64,000 nt of DNA from Pseudomonas brassicacearum (GTDB lineage Bacteria; Pseudomonadota; Gammaproteobacteria; Pseudomonadales; Pseudomonadaceae). The stretch lies in contig NZ_CP007410.1 of assembly GCF_000585995.1 (NCBI RefSeq), positions 955,427 through 1,019,426 on the forward strand. Direction: 5' to 3'. A program made the translations under genes and the position numbers. The notes under the pieces were generated by a model that ran no database searches, had not been told where the DNA came from, and saw only the letters and a program-made list of their open reading frames with translations. This document shows, piece after piece, positions 27,788 through 37,040 of the stretch (within the stretch, counting starts at the first letter, position 1; each line of letters opens with the position of its first letter).

Positions 27788-28333
27788 TTATTTCACCTTC
27801 CTGCTCAGCTCCTCGACCGTACGCTTGAGCTGGTTCATCTCGTTATCCTGATCGCTGAGTTCCCGTTTCAGGGACGAAATCTCGCTATTGCTCGAACTTG
27901 AACTGGAACCGCTATTGCGCTTGAGTTCTTCCACTTGCTTACCGAGGTCGTTCAGATCGCGTTCCTGTTCTTTGATGGTGTGCTTGAGATCGTCAACCTC
28001 TTTGCTGCTGGAGGAGGAGCTGGACCCGCTGTTGCGCTTGAACTCCTCGATTTGGCGTGCCTGTTCGCTGAGCGTGCGCTTCTGGCTTTCCAGTTCGGCG
28101 GTGTTATCTTCCACAGCCTTTGGCAGTTTTTCCAATGCTCCGACGTTAACGTTGGTCTTGACGAGTATGTACTTGTCATTTGAATAGCGAAGGGCAGGGA
28201 TAGTGTCGGAAGAGAGCGGAAAATCGGAAGTGGCTTCGACAGCCGCTTGAGCGACGCTGGCTAATGTCAAGCCACTGAGCAGCAGGGCTACGCTGGTGAG
28301 CCGGGTAGACGAAAGCTTCAAGTTACTGCGCAT
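27788..28333 (-). CDS. Exported coiled-coil protein with two Ser-rich repeats, function unknown
   Basis: 181 aa from the ATG at 28333, chosen because AAGGA lies upstream and because it gives a clean signal peptide (MRSNLKLSSTRL, then a hydrophobic core, cleavage near SVAQA-A). The ORF reaches further upstream to 28471, but that part lacks a signal. The mature protein is helical and charged. Two tandem units at about residues 90-175 each carry EEFKRNSGSSSSS or EELKRNSGSSSSS followed by a heptad-like Asp/Leu/Lys segment. This suggests a periplasmic or envelope-associated coiled-coil with flexible hinges. It ends 10 bp from tRNA-Thr. I do not recognise the family. Confidence 0.75.
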   Translation of the reverse strand: MRSNLKLSSTRLTSVALLLSGLTLASVAQAAVEATSDFPLSSDTIPALRYSNDKYILVKTNVNVGALEKLPKAVEDNTAELESQKRTLSEQARQIEEFKRNSGSSSSSSSKEVDDLKHTIKEQERDLNDLGKQVEELKRNSGSSSSSSNSEISSLKRELSDQDNEMNQLKRTVEELSRKVK

Positions 28334-28636
28334 CACTGGGGTTCCTTGTGAAGTGCTGATATGGCACATGGCTATGACTGGTTGTTTTGATAGTTGTTCC
28401 CAAGGCCCTGTCTTCTTATGCACATGATTTTTTGTGGGATAGATGTAAAGAGCCGTGTAAATCGCTGGCAAAACGTCCTATATTCGTTGCCTGCATGAGC
28501 ATCGCCCAGCAGTTTTCAGATGATCCCCGAATGGTTCTGAAGGCCAGATAAACCGGGCTTTTAAACGGTTTTCTGCGTCAGAGAGATCCTTGATGATCCA
28601 GATCCATCTTCCATTCCCCAGATCAGCGAGAACGCC
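28334..28636. other. Divergent promoter region, no gene seen
   Basis: 303 bp between two divergently oriented small genes. The middle is AT-richer than its surroundings, which fits back-to-back promoters. I see no operator palindrome, RNA gene or ORF worth calling. Confidence 0.4.
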
Positions 28637-28942
28637 ATGACCGTTAAAGAATTGACCCAGGAAGCCAGGCACGAAGAAGCGCTGAAAAAATACGTACTGG
28701 ATGCGCCCCAGTTGCTGGAAGAGATCAAGGACTTGCCCTCCGACGATCAGAAAGACCAGATCCAGTGGGCGTTCGAGGACGAGGCCGAGGCCCAGGGGCT
28801 GCAGCCTTGGGAGCTGACGCTCAAGTACACCAGCACGCCTGAAGAATTCGAGGCGCAGCGCCTTGCGTTGCACAAGGAAGCGGCCGAGGTGTTGGGTGTG
28901 GAATGGGATGAATACTGCGAGATGAATAATCTTGTAGTTTAG
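28637..28942 (+). CDS. Small acidic conserved protein, function unknown (possibly DUF6388-like)
   Basis: 101 aa, strongly acidic and helical, without a signal peptide or membrane segment, so cytoplasmic. It begins MTVKELTQEARHEEALKKY and has a Glu/Asp-rich centre, ending EYCEMNNLVV. The reading frame has normal Pseudomonas codon use and a plausible start (GCGAGAACGCC before ATG, weak ribosome site). It resembles small proteins annotated in many pseudomonads, perhaps DUF6388, but I am not sure of that label. It is followed by the inverted repeat at 28947-29007. Confidence 0.65.
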   Translation: MTVKELTQEARHEEALKKYVLDAPQLLEEIKDLPSDDQKDQIQWAFEDEAEAQGLQPWELTLKYTSTPEEFEAQRLALHKEAAEVLGVEWDEYCEMNNLVV

Positions 28943-28946
28943 AAGC

Positions 28947-29007
28947 AGCTTCAAGCTACAAGCTGCAAGGCAAGCGTCGAACCGCTTGAAGCTTGCAGCT
29001 TGAAGCT
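28947..29007 (+). repeat. AGCTTCAAGCT-type inverted repeat between convergent genes
   Basis: Two 23-nt arms (28947-28969 and 28985-29007) pair with two mismatches around a 15-nt loop; each arm contains AGCTTCAAGCT plus a further AAGCT unit. It sits between the 3' ends of the small acidic gene and nadC, so it may serve as a bidirectional terminator. AGCTT/CAAGCT-rich palindromes recur between genes in pseudomonads. Confidence 0.7.
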
Positions 29008-29019
29008 CCCCACTGCTCC

Positions 29020-29868
29020 TCAGATACTGAGCCGCATCGACAGATCCACCGCTTTCACATCCTTGGTCATCGCCCCGATCGAGATGTAGTCCACCCCGGT
29101 CTCGGCAATCGGGCGCAACGTGCTTTCGTTGATCCCGCCACTGGCCTCCAGCTTCGCCTTGCCGCCGTTCAGGCGTACGGCTTCACGCATGTCGTCCAGG
29201 CTCAGTTCGTCGAGCATGATGATGTCGGCGTTGGCCGCCAGTGCTTCTTTCAATTCCGCCAGGCTTTCCACTTCGATTTCCACCGGTTTACCCGGTGCGA
29301 TCTTGTGGGCGGCAGCAATGGCCTGGGCGACGCCGCCACAGGCAGCAATGTGGTTTTCCTTGATCAGGAACGCATCGTAAAGGCCGATGCGGTGGTTATG
29401 GCAACCGCCGCAGGTGACGGCGTACTTCTGGGCCAGGCGCAGCCCAGGCAGGGTCTTGCGGGTGTCCAGCAGCTTGACCTGGGTGTCGGCGACAAAGTCG
29501 GCCAGGTAGCGGGCTCGGGTGGCAACGCCCGAGAGCATTTGCAGGAAGTTCAGCGCGCTGCGTTCGCCGGTCAGCAGCGAGCGGGCCGGGCCTTCGAGGT
29601 GGAACAGCGCCTGATCGGGGTTCACCCGGTCGCCGTCACGCACTTGCCAATGCACCGCGACGCGCGGGTCCAGTTGCCGGAACACGGCATCGACCCAGGC
29701 GGTGCCGCTGATGGTCGCGGCTTCGCGGGTAATGATGGTGGCCTTGGCCAGGCGTTCGGCAGGGATCAGTTGCGCGGTGATGTCGCCGCTGCCGATGTCT
29801 TCGAGCAACGCACGGCGCACGTTGGCTTCGATTTCAGCGGTCAGATCGGCGAGACGTAGGTTCGGCAT
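29020..29868 (-). CDS. nadC: Nicotinate-nucleotide pyrophosphorylase (carboxylating)
   Basis: Converts quinolinate and PRPP to nicotinate mononucleotide in NAD synthesis. It is 282 aa from the ATG at 29868 ([14 protein letters not shown]); the 19-residue upstream extension is not conserved. Visible motifs are [29 protein letters not shown] near residue 137, [19 protein letters not shown] near 157, and [19 protein letters not shown] near 248. A TATAAT -10 (29896-29901, minus strand) with TTGGGT 18 bp upstream is a plausible promoter. Confidence 0.97.
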   Translation of the reverse strand: MPNLRLADLTAEIEANVRRALLEDIGSGDITAQLIPAERLAKATIITREAATISGTAWVDAVFRQLDPRVAVHWQVRDGDRVNPDQALFHLEGPARSLLTGERSALNFLQMLSGVATRARYLADFVADTQVKLLDTRKTLPGLRLAQKYAVTCGGCHNHRIGLYDAFLIKENHIAACGGVAQAIAAAHKIAPGKPVEIEVESLAELKEALAANADIIMLDELSLDDMREAVRLNGGKAKLEASGGINESTLRPIAETGVDYISIGAMTKDVKAVDLSMRLSI

Positions 29869-30082
29869 AACGGGCTCCACAAACAAAGTGGCCCGATTAT
29901 AGGGCCAGGCCGCGAGCGAACCCAAGGCGCTGGATGTCTGCTGCCGCCATCGAAACCTGCATTTGGTCGCATCCTCGCAACATTTCCGCGATTAACCGGT
30001 CACTTATTGCGAAGTATTTCGAGCTGAGTCACAGAGTACTGCTGGTACGACGGGGTTCTTTGCCAGATAATCCGCCTTTCGA

Positions 30083-30104
30083 TTGACGTCATAGCTTTGA
30101 CGTC
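30083..30104 (+). repeat. Direct repeat TTGACGTC upstream of the DUF1631 gene
   Basis: Two exact TTGACGTC copies at 30083-30090 and 30097-30104, a 14-bp period, 33 bp before the chosen start. The spacing is near one and a third helical turns. It could be a -35 duplicate or a regulator site; no regulator is known to me. Confidence 0.35.
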
Positions 30105-30137
30105 GCGAACCGAAGAATGCCGTTTCAGGGGGCCAGG

Positions 30138-32351
30138 ATGCATAACGACGGGAATGTAGTGCCTTTGCACAAGGCTTCTACCGATCAGGCGAATCATTCG
30201 CCGCTCGCCCGCCTGCCTGTGATTCTGTTGCAGGTTCGCGACAAGGCGGCGCAGCAGTTGCGCTTTGGCTTGCAGGGGTTGTTCGATAACGCCGACGATA
30301 CGCTGTTCGAAATGGCCGACCGGGCACGCAATGATGTCGAGCAGAACCTGTTCTTCGAAGCCATGCGGGACCTGCGCCTGAAACGCAAAAGTATTGAACG
30401 CGGGTTTATCGAACAGTTTTTCGAGGCGTTTGTCAGCCTCGCCCAATACGACCTGGCGCAAGCCGCCTTGGCGCCCGTGCTGGCGCCAGGTCCCCAGGCT
30501 CAGGCGACGCATGATGACCTGGAGCGCCATTTGGCCGTTGAGGCCATGGTCACACGGGTACTCGGTCGTGATGGTGTGTCGCTCGATCAACTGACGGCAC
30601 GCCTCAGCGTGCTGCTGGAACGGTCGCTGACGAATCAGCAGAACCCCCTGAGCCCCGCGCGGCTGTGTGAGAATTTTCTACAGGCCGGGCGCAACCTGGG
30701 GGTAGGGATCAAGGTCAAGCTGATCCTGCTCAAACTGTTCGAGCGCTATGTGCTCAGCGAGTGCGACCAGCTCTATACCGAGGCCAACCAGTTGCTGGCC
30801 GCCACCGGTATCTTGCCGGACCTGAAGGTCACGCTTTCCCGACGTGCTTCGGACCGTATCGACGATAGTCCGGCGCCCAAGGTCGACAGCGTGACCCGGC
30901 CCAAGGCCGCGGAGGTCGATGACAGCGTGCAGGAGGTGTTCGCTGCGCTGCAGAAACTCTTGCTGCAGGTGCGTGGCAGTGTGGCGCCGACGCTGGAGGC
31001 CAGCGCTGCGGCCCAGCCGATCTCGACCCGTGACCTGTTGCGGTTGCTCTCCCACCTGCAACAATACGTTCCCGCGCCCACCGTCCATGACGAGTTCGAT
31101 CTGCGTAGCCAGCTCGAACAACTGCTGACCCGGGTCAGCGTCAGGAGCGGCAGGTCCCGGGTGGTCGAAGGCGCCGACGAAGACGTCATTAATCTGATCT
31201 CGATGATGTTCGAATTCATCCTCGACGACCATAACCTGCCGGACTCCCTCAAGGCCTTGATCGGCCGCCTGCAGATCCCAATGCTCAAGGTCGCGGTGCA
31301 GGACAAGAGTTTCTTCAGTCGCGGCAATCATCCGGCTCGACGGCTGCTCAATGAAATCGCCGCGGCGGCCATGGGCTGGGGCGCTTGCGACGATCATCAG
31401 CGCGACAGCCTTTATCTGCGCATCGAACAAGTGGTGCAGCGCTTGTTGAATGACTTCGTCGATGACCCGGCGATTTTCTCCGAATTGCTCGCCGACTTCC
31501 TGGCCTTCACCAGTGACGAGCGGCGCCGCAGTGAATTGCTCGAACAGCGCATTCGTGACGCTGAAGAGGGGCGGGCCAAGGCCGAGCTGGCGCGCCTGCG
31601 AGTCGAAGGGGCTCTGAACCAGGTCATGTTGGGCAAGGTGTTGCCGCAAGCCGTGGTGGAGTTCGTGCAGCAGGCCTGGAGCCAGGTGTTGTTGCTGACC
31701 TGTTTCAAACACGGCAAGTATTCAGCCGAGTGGCAGGCCGACGTATCGACCCTGGAACAATTGATCTGGAGTGTCCAGCCTCACGATGAGCCCGACGCTG
31801 GCTTGCGTTTACTGGCGATCGTGCCGGAATTGCTCAAGGCCTTGCGCGACGGCCTGAACCGTTCGGCGTTCGACCCGTTTGCCACCAGCGAGTTTTTCAG
31901 TGAGCTGGAAGCCTTGCATGTTCAGGCCCTTGAGCAGGTGGGGCAGGCAACGGACCCGGTTCAGTCGCTCAATGCGCCGGTCATGGTCCAGGTGCGCGAG
32001 AAAATTGTCCTGCGCACCGCCCAGCATGCGCCGGCGGACAACGCAGAGGTACGCTTGCCGGCCGATGACGTGGGCCTGATGCAGGTCGACCAATTGCGCC
32101 TGGGAAGCTGGGTGGAGTTCCAGGAAGACGATGACAACAGCCTGCGTTGCAAACTGGCGGCGATCATCGAGGCCACCGGCAAGTACATCTTCGTCAACCG
32201 CACTGGCTTGAAAGTGCAGGAGCACAGCCGCACCAGCCTGGCCTTGGAGTTTCGCCGGGGCGCGGTACGCCTGTTGGACGACACCCTGCTGTTCGACCGG
32301 GCACTGGAGTCGGTGCTGGGCAATCTGCGTCAGCTCAATCGCGGCAAGTGA
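30138..32351 (+). CDS. DUF1631 family protein, function unknown
   Basis: Large soluble protein, 737 aa if started at ATG 30138 (MHNDGNVVPLHKAS; GGGGGCC upstream), or 744 aa from ATG 30117, which has a poorer ribosome site. It is mostly helical, with an acidic insertion at about 250-270. Its last 90 residues turn beta-rich (LGSWVEFQ, YIFVNRTGLK), a shape that recalls a PilZ-like barrel but without a clear RxxxR motif. Neighbours nadC and ampD are on either side, as in P. aeruginosa. Such proteins are sometimes labelled thymidine phosphorylase, which nothing here supports. Confidence 0.8.
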   Translation: MHNDGNVVPLHKASTDQANHSPLARLPVILLQVRDKAAQQLRFGLQGLFDNADDTLFEMADRARNDVEQNLFFEAMRDLRLKRKSIERGFIEQFFEAFVSLAQYDLAQAALAPVLAPGPQAQATHDDLERHLAVEAMVTRVLGRDGVSLDQLTARLSVLLERSLTNQQNPLSPARLCENFLQAGRNLGVGIKVKLILLKLFERYVLSECDQLYTEANQLLAATGILPDLKVTLSRRASDRIDDSPAPKVDSVTRPKAAEVDDSVQEVFAALQKLLLQVRGSVAPTLEASAAAQPISTRDLLRLLSHLQQYVPAPTVHDEFDLRSQLEQLLTRVSVRSGRSRVVEGADEDVINLISMMFEFILDDHNLPDSLKALIGRLQIPMLKVAVQDKSFFSRGNHPARRLLNEIAAAAMGWGACDDHQRDSLYLRIEQVVQRLLNDFVDDPAIFSELLADFLAFTSDERRRSELLEQRIRDAEEGRAKAELARLRVEGALNQVMLGKVLPQAVVEFVQQAWSQVLLLTCFKHGKYSAEWQADVSTLEQLIWSVQPHDEPDAGLRLLAIVPELLKALRDGLNRSAFDPFATSEFFSELEALHVQALEQVGQATDPVQSLNAPVMVQVREKIVLRTAQHAPADNAEVRLPADDVGLMQVDQLRLGSWVEFQEDDDNSLRCKLAAIIEATGKYIFVNRTGLKVQEHSRTSLALEFRRGAVRLLDDTLLFDRALESVLGNLRQLNRGK

Positions 32352-32415
32352 TCGCGCAGCCTGGCCCGATCACGGCATACTGACGGCATTCACGGTCGTC
32401 TTCCAAGGAACCTGT

Positions 32416-32976
32416 ATGCAGCTGGACTCCGCGAGCGGTTGGTGCGATGGCGTGCGTCATTGCCCATCGCCCAACTTCAATGCGCGCCCCGAGGGCGAGA
32501 TTTCCCTGCTGGTGATCCACAACATCAGCCTGCCGCCGGCACAATTCGCCACGGGCAAGGTGCAGGAGTTCTTCCAGAATCGTCTGGATGTCACGGAACA
32601 TCCCTATTTTGCCGGTATCGCCGACTTGCGCGTCTCTGCGCATTTCCTGATCGAGCGTGACGGCGCCGTCACCCAGTTTGTCTCCTGTCTGGACCGCGCC
32701 TGGCATGCGGGCGTCTCGTGCTTCGAAGGACGGGAAACGTGTAACGATTTTTCCATAGGCATCGAGCTTGAGGGCACCGATGACCTGCCTTTCGCCGACG
32801 CGCAATATGTCGCGTTGGTGGAGCTGACCCGGCAGTTGCAGGCGGCGTTCGGGGCGATCACGGCGCAGCGTATCTGTGGGCATAGCGACATTGCTCCGGG
32901 ACGCAAGACCGATCCAGGACCGGCATTCGACTGGGCACGCTATCGCGCGGCCCTGACAGAAGGGGAAGGACAATGA
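32416..32976 (+). CDS. ampD: 1,6-anhydro-N-acetylmuramyl-L-alanine amidase AmpD
   Basis: Cytoplasmic zinc amidase of cell-wall recycling; its loss raises AmpC beta-lactamase in species that carry ampR-ampC. It is 186 aa. The amidase_2 fold is visible, with zinc ligands His35 (LVIHNISLPP) and His/Asp in CGHSDIAPGRKTDPGPAFDW near residues 154-164, and Glu in SIGIELEGTDD. RBS AAGGAA. It overlaps ampE by 4 bp, indicating coupling. Confidence 0.95.
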   Translation: MQLDSASGWCDGVRHCPSPNFNARPEGEISLLVIHNISLPPAQFATGKVQEFFQNRLDVTEHPYFAGIADLRVSAHFLIERDGAVTQFVSCLDRAWHAGVSCFEGRETCNDFSIGIELEGTDDLPFADAQYVALVELTRQLQAAFGAITAQRICGHSDIAPGRKTDPGPAFDWARYRAALTEGEGQ

Positions 32977-33809
32977 GTTTTCTGGTGTTGCTGCTGGCAG
33001 TCTGGATCGAGAAGTTCTCGGCCTTGCGCCAGCGGGTCCAGCGCGACGGCGGGTGGTTGCGCGAACTGAACAAGCTCGAGGCGAGCCCACGCTGGGTCAA
33101 CCGGCCTTGGCTGGTGCTGATGGTGATGGTCCTGCTGCCCGTGGCCCTGCTGGCGTTGCTGCTGTGGGTGCTGGAGCCAGTGGCCTACGGTTTGCTGGCC
33201 TTGCCGGTGCATCTGTTGGTGGTGATCTACAGCCTGGGGCGCGGCGATCTGCTGGCGGACCTGGGGCCATTTCGCGATGCGTGGCGTCGGGAAGACCTGC
33301 AAGCGGCAGCCCATGTGGCCAAGCGCGACCTGGACATTGAAGCGGATGACGGCGAGAAGTTGCTGGAGCGGGTCCAGGGGCATTTGCTGTGGCAGGCCTA
33401 CCAGAGCTTTTTCGCGGTGATTTTCTGGTACTTCCTGCTGGGGCCGGTTGCGGCCCTGAGCTATCGCCTGCTGGCACTGGCCGCCGAGCACAGCCAGAAC
33501 CCCGGCGTGGCCGAGCGCGCCGCGCAGATGCGCCATGCCTTCGACTGGGTGCCGGTGCGGCTGCTGGCGGCGAGCTTCGCCCTGGTGGGCAATTTCGTCG
33601 CGGTCAGCCGGGTCATGCTGCATGAGCTGTTGAACTGGAACATCAGTGCGGCCCATCTGATCGACAAGGTCGGCCTGGTGGCTGGCGAGATTCCTGAGCC
33701 CGTGGCCGGGCCGGATGGCATCAACAGCCTGGATCGGCTTTGGGAGTTGCTGCTGCGCTCGGCGGTGCTGTGGTATGCCGGGTTTGCGTTGTGGACGGTG
33801 CTGGCCTGA
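32973..33809 (+). CDS. ampE: Regulatory signalling membrane protein AmpE
   Basis: Inner-membrane protein of 278 aa, cotranscribed with ampD. The start ATG lies in the ampD stop (ATGA overlap), after GGGGAAGGAC. Membrane segments are visible near residues 2-14, 48-72, 73-90, 144-165 and 258-277. The conserved HLLWQAYQSFFAVIFWYFLLGP lies near 132, and RAAQMRHAFDWVPVRL near 183. Its exact function is unresolved in the family. A REPIN follows 25 bp downstream. Confidence 0.92.
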   Translation: MSFLVLLLAVWIEKFSALRQRVQRDGGWLRELNKLEASPRWVNRPWLVLMVMVLLPVALLALLLWVLEPVAYGLLALPVHLLVVIYSLGRGDLLADLGPFRDAWRREDLQAAAHVAKRDLDIEADDGEKLLERVQGHLLWQAYQSFFAVIFWYFLLGPVAALSYRLLALAAEHSQNPGVAERAAQMRHAFDWVPVRLLAASFALVGNFVAVSRVMLHELLNWNISAAHLIDKVGLVAGEIPEPVAGPDGINSLDRLWELLLRSAVLWYAGFALWTVLA

Positions 33810-33834
33810 GTGCTGTCGGTTAAGGTGCTTTCTG

Positions 33835-33955
33835 TGTGGCGAGGGAGCCTGCTCCCGCTCGGTTGCGCAGCAACCGCAAACCTGGGCAAGCGATTTTCCT
33901 GAAGGCACTCGGGGGCCTGCTTCGCAGGCCAGCGGGAGCAAGCTCCCTCGCCACA
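33835..33955. repeat. REPIN, GTGGCGAGGGAG type
   Basis: Inverted pair: a left TGTGGCGAGGGAG unit followed by a core palindrome (GGGAGCCTGCTCCC, one base off the usual), and a right GGGAGCAAGCTCCCTCGCCACA unit. The 121-nt span is longer than the other pairs and includes an inner GCCTGC-TTC-GCAGGC hairpin. Confidence 0.85.
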
Positions 33956-34104
33956 AGGGACCGAGTCATGATCGGACTCGTTAACCTTAAGTTACAAATC
34001 TCCCCTTCGATTTAGGCTATACAGGAGCAGCGCGCCGATAGTGGCTTTCTGCTGTCTGCGCGCGCGAACTCATAAAAATAAGAACACTATCGGGAGACTT
34101 CCTT

Positions 34105-36135
34105 GTGAAGAGTTTGCTCTGGCCCGCCGTCGCGCTGATGAACCGCCTGAGCTTCGGCATGAAGTTCAGCCTGATCAGCGTGTTGTTTCTGCTGCCGATG
34201 CTGGTGACCAATTTCTTTCTGGTGCGCGAATCCTATCGAGAGTTCCAAGGCACCCACGTGGAGCTGCAAAGCCTCGACCTGCTGGGCAGCAGCCTGACCC
34301 TGCGCCGGGACCTGGAAACCCTGAATAATTTGGTGCAGATCAACGCCAGCCTCGGCCAGTCCGGCAAGGCCGGTGACGTGGAGGCGAAGATCGGCAGCCT
34401 TGAGCAGCAAGTGCTGACGCGCTTGCAGGGCATGACCGCGATGGCTGTCGAGGCCGAGCAGGTCAGCGCCTTCGATGCCAAGCGCGACGAAATGATTGCT
34501 GCGTTCAAGGCGCAGCAGGCGGAAAACTCCCTGCTAAGCAAAAGCGCGTCGATCGCCAAGTTGCTCAACAACGCGCAAATGTTCAGCCAGATTATCGCGA
34601 GCCAGGCGGGCTTGAGCCGCGACAACCAGAGCGACATCCGTCAGCTCAGCGAATTGATCATCGGCATGACCCCCAAGGTCACCCAGATCCTTGGTGAAGG
34701 CCGCGCACTGGGCGCTTCGTCATTGGGGCTGGGCTTTCTCAATTCAGCCTCGAGTACCCGCTTCGACGAGTTACTGGCGCAGATCGAAAAGCTCCAGGGC
34801 GAATATGACGTGAAACTGCAGGATGCCCTGGGCTCCAGCAAGGCGGCCGGGCAAGCCCTTGCCACTCAGGCCGACGGCAGCAAGAGCACCCTCAAGAAGG
34901 TCTCGGAGCTGATCGAGGAGCAGGTGGTGATGGCCGACACCCTCGACGCGCCATGGCCGGCGTTCTATGACCAGGTCAGCGGCCTGATGGAGCAGACTTA
35001 CCGGCTGAACGAAGCGACCCAGGGCTTCCTGGGTGTCCAGTTGCAGCAGCGCCTGGAGCAGAACCGCAGTCACATGGTGCTGCAAGCCGTGGCCCTGGCG
35101 GCGGTATTCCTGCTGATTTTTTATCTGTACGCCGGTTTCTATGCATCGACCCGCACCACGCTCCAGCACTTGGGCCAGATGATGGACAAAGTGGCCGCTG
35201 GCGACATGACGGTCAATTTCGTGGCCCGCAGCAAGGACGAGCTGGGCGAGTTGGGTGAAGTGTTCAACGGCACGGTAAAGAAGATCCATGACCTGATCGA
35301 ACAGGTGGGCCGAACCGTTGCCGAAGTCGAGCGCCAGGCCGGGCAGGTGGAAACGGTATCGGCCCAGAGTAACCAGGCCGTCGCCGGGCAGCGCAGCCAG
35401 ATCGAGCTGGTGGCCACGGCGATGAACCAGATGTCGGCGACGGCCCAAGAGGTGGCCCGCAGTGCCGCTGCGGCGGTCAGCAGTGCTCACAGCGTCAACG
35501 ACGAGACCCTCAGCGGGCGTGGGCTGGTGGAGTCCCAGCAGGGCAGCATCGCCCGATTGGCGGGTGAGATCGATCAATCGGTGCAGGTGATCAATCAACT
35601 GGCGATCGACAGCCAGGCCATCAGCCGCGTGCTGGATGTGATCAAGAGCATCGCCGAACAGACCAACCTGCTGGCCCTCAATGCCGCCATCGAAGCGGCC
35701 CGGGCGGGCGAGCAGGGACGCGGTTTTGCGGTGGTGGCCGACGAAGTGCGGACCCTGGCCAAGCGGACTCAACAGTCGACCGAAGAGATCGAAGCGATGA
35801 TCACCCGCCTGCACAGTGGCGTGGGTGCGGCCGTCAAAGCCATGGGCAGCAGCCATGAGATGGCCAGCGGCACCGTCGGTCAGTCGGAAAAGGTCCAGCA
35901 GGCGTTGGAAAATATCCTCGGCGCCGTCGGCATGATCGTTGACCAGAACCAGCAGATCGCCGCCGCCGTGGAGCAGCAGACGGCCGTGGCCCACGACATC
36001 GATCAGAACATCGTCGAGATCAATCGTGCCGGCGAACGCACCGCCGAAGGTGCGCACCAGACCGAAGACGCCAGTCGCGAACTGTCCGCCCAGGTGGTGC
36101 AGCTCAAGCAGTTGATCAATGCGTTTCGGGTGTAG
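34105..36135 (+). CDS. Methyl-accepting chemotaxis protein
   Basis: Transmembrane chemoreceptor, 676 aa, GTG start with GGGAGAC upstream. TM1 lies at about residues 20-40, a helical periplasmic sensor domain at about 41-322, TM2 at about 323-347, HAMP to about 400, and the cytoplasmic signalling domain to the end. The highly conserved hairpin tip [19 protein letters not shown] begins near residue 517. The ligand cannot be told from sequence. By position (after ampDE) it corresponds to the chemoreceptor next to speC in P. aeruginosa, as I recall. Confidence 0.93.
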   Translation: MKSLLWPAVALMNRLSFGMKFSLISVLFLLPMLVTNFFLVRESYREFQGTHVELQSLDLLGSSLTLRRDLETLNNLVQINASLGQSGKAGDVEAKIGSLEQQVLTRLQGMTAMAVEAEQVSAFDAKRDEMIAAFKAQQAENSLLSKSASIAKLLNNAQMFSQIIASQAGLSRDNQSDIRQLSELIIGMTPKVTQILGEGRALGASSLGLGFLNSASSTRFDELLAQIEKLQGEYDVKLQDALGSSKAAGQALATQADGSKSTLKKVSELIEEQVVMADTLDAPWPAFYDQVSGLMEQTYRLNEATQGFLGVQLQQRLEQNRSHMVLQAVALAAVFLLIFYLYAGFYASTRTTLQHLGQMMDKVAAGDMTVNFVARSKDELGELGEVFNGTVKKIHDLIEQVGRTVAEVERQAGQVETVSAQSNQAVAGQRSQIELVATAMNQMSATAQEVARSAAAAVSSAHSVNDETLSGRGLVESQQGSIARLAGEIDQSVQVINQLAIDSQAISRVLDVIKSIAEQTNLLALNAAIEAARAGEQGRGFAVVADEVRTLAKRTQQSTEEIEAMITRLHSGVGAAVKAMGSSHEMASGTVGQSEKVQQALENILGAVGMIVDQNQQIAAAVEQQTAVAHDIDQNIVEINRAGERTAEGAHQTEDASRELSAQVVQLKQLINAFRV

Positions 36136-36164
36136 CTACACAATGGTGTTCGCCGCCGATCCAA

Positions 36165-36254
36165 TGTGGGAGCGAGCTTGCTCGCGATAGCGGAGTGTCA
36201 GTCGGCAAATAGGTTGTCTGACACACTGCAATCGCGAGCAAGCTCGCTCCCACA
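36165..36254. repeat. REPIN, GTGGGAGCGAGC type (90 nt)
   Basis: TGTGGGAGCGAGCTTGCTCG at the left and its inverse CGAGCAAGCTCGCTCCCACA at the right, enclosing a variable middle that contains the semi-conserved TGTCAG...CTGACA pair. It lies between the chemoreceptor and tatD 3' ends and may help terminate both. Confidence 0.9.
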
Positions 36255-36260
36255 GGTTTT

Positions 36261-37037
36261 TTACCAGTTGAATAATTCGCGGGCGTTAGTGGTGCTGGCT
36301 TCAGCCAGTTGGTCTGGACTGACCGCCATGATCTGCGCCAGCGCTTCGCAAATGGCCGGCAAATGCGCCGGGCTGTTGCGCTGGCCCGGGAACATCGCCG
36401 GGGCCATGTCCGGTGAGTCGGTTTCCAGCACTACCGCTTCCAGCGGCAGTTTCGCCAGCACCCGGTGCATGCGCAGGGCCTGGGGCCAGGTCGCGGCGCC
36501 GCCCAGGCCCAGTTTGAAGCCGAGCTTGATGTATTCGCGGGCCTCTTCAAGGCTGCCAGCGAACGCGTGGATGATCCCCGTGCGTTTCAGGCCGAAGCGC
36601 TTGAGGGTTGCGATCACGGCGGCATGGCTGCGGCGCACGTGGATCAGCGCCGGCAGTTCGAACTCCGCCGCCAACTGCAGTTGCGCCTCGAACAGCGTTT
36701 GTTGGCGCTCACGATCGAGGGTTTCGATGTAGTAGTCGAGGCCGACTTCCCCCACGGCACACAATTGCCGATGTCCGGCCAGGCGGGCCAGCCATTCGCG
36801 CAATTGCGCCAGGTCTTCGGGGCCATGCTGATCGAGATACACCGGATGCAGGCCCAAGGCAGCGTGCAGGTTCGGGTCGCTTTGCACCAGGTCCCAGACC
36901 CGCTGCCAGTTGTCTCGATACACCCCCAGCACCACCATCTGCCGGACCCCCAAGGCGCGGCTCTCGGCCAGCAGGGCCGGGCGGTCCGCGTCGAAGTCCG
37001 GGAAATCCAGGTGGGTGTGGGTGTCGATCAGCTCCAT
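36261..37037 (-). CDS. TatD-family metal-dependent hydrolase
   Basis: TIM-barrel metal hydrolase, 258 aa, of the YjjV/TatD deoxyribonuclease group. Metal-binding features: HTHLDFPDFD at residues 6-15, GEVGLDYYIE near 98, LIHVRRSHAA near 132, GIIHAFAGSLEEA near 154, and LETDSPDMAP near 200. It starts 3 bp after the cra stop on the same strand, so both genes form a short operon divergent from fruBKA. The substrate in vivo is not known. Confidence 0.9.
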   Translation of the reverse strand: MELIDTHTHLDFPDFDADRPALLAESRALGVRQMVVLGVYRDNWQRVWDLVQSDPNLHAALGLHPVYLDQHGPEDLAQLREWLARLAGHRQLCAVGEVGLDYYIETLDRERQQTLFEAQLQLAAEFELPALIHVRRSHAAVIATLKRFGLKRTGIIHAFAGSLEEAREYIKLGFKLGLGGAATWPQALRMHRVLAKLPLEAVVLETDSPDMAPAMFPGQRNSPAHLPAICEALAQIMAVSPDQLAEASTTNARELFNW

Positions 37038-37040
37038 GGT

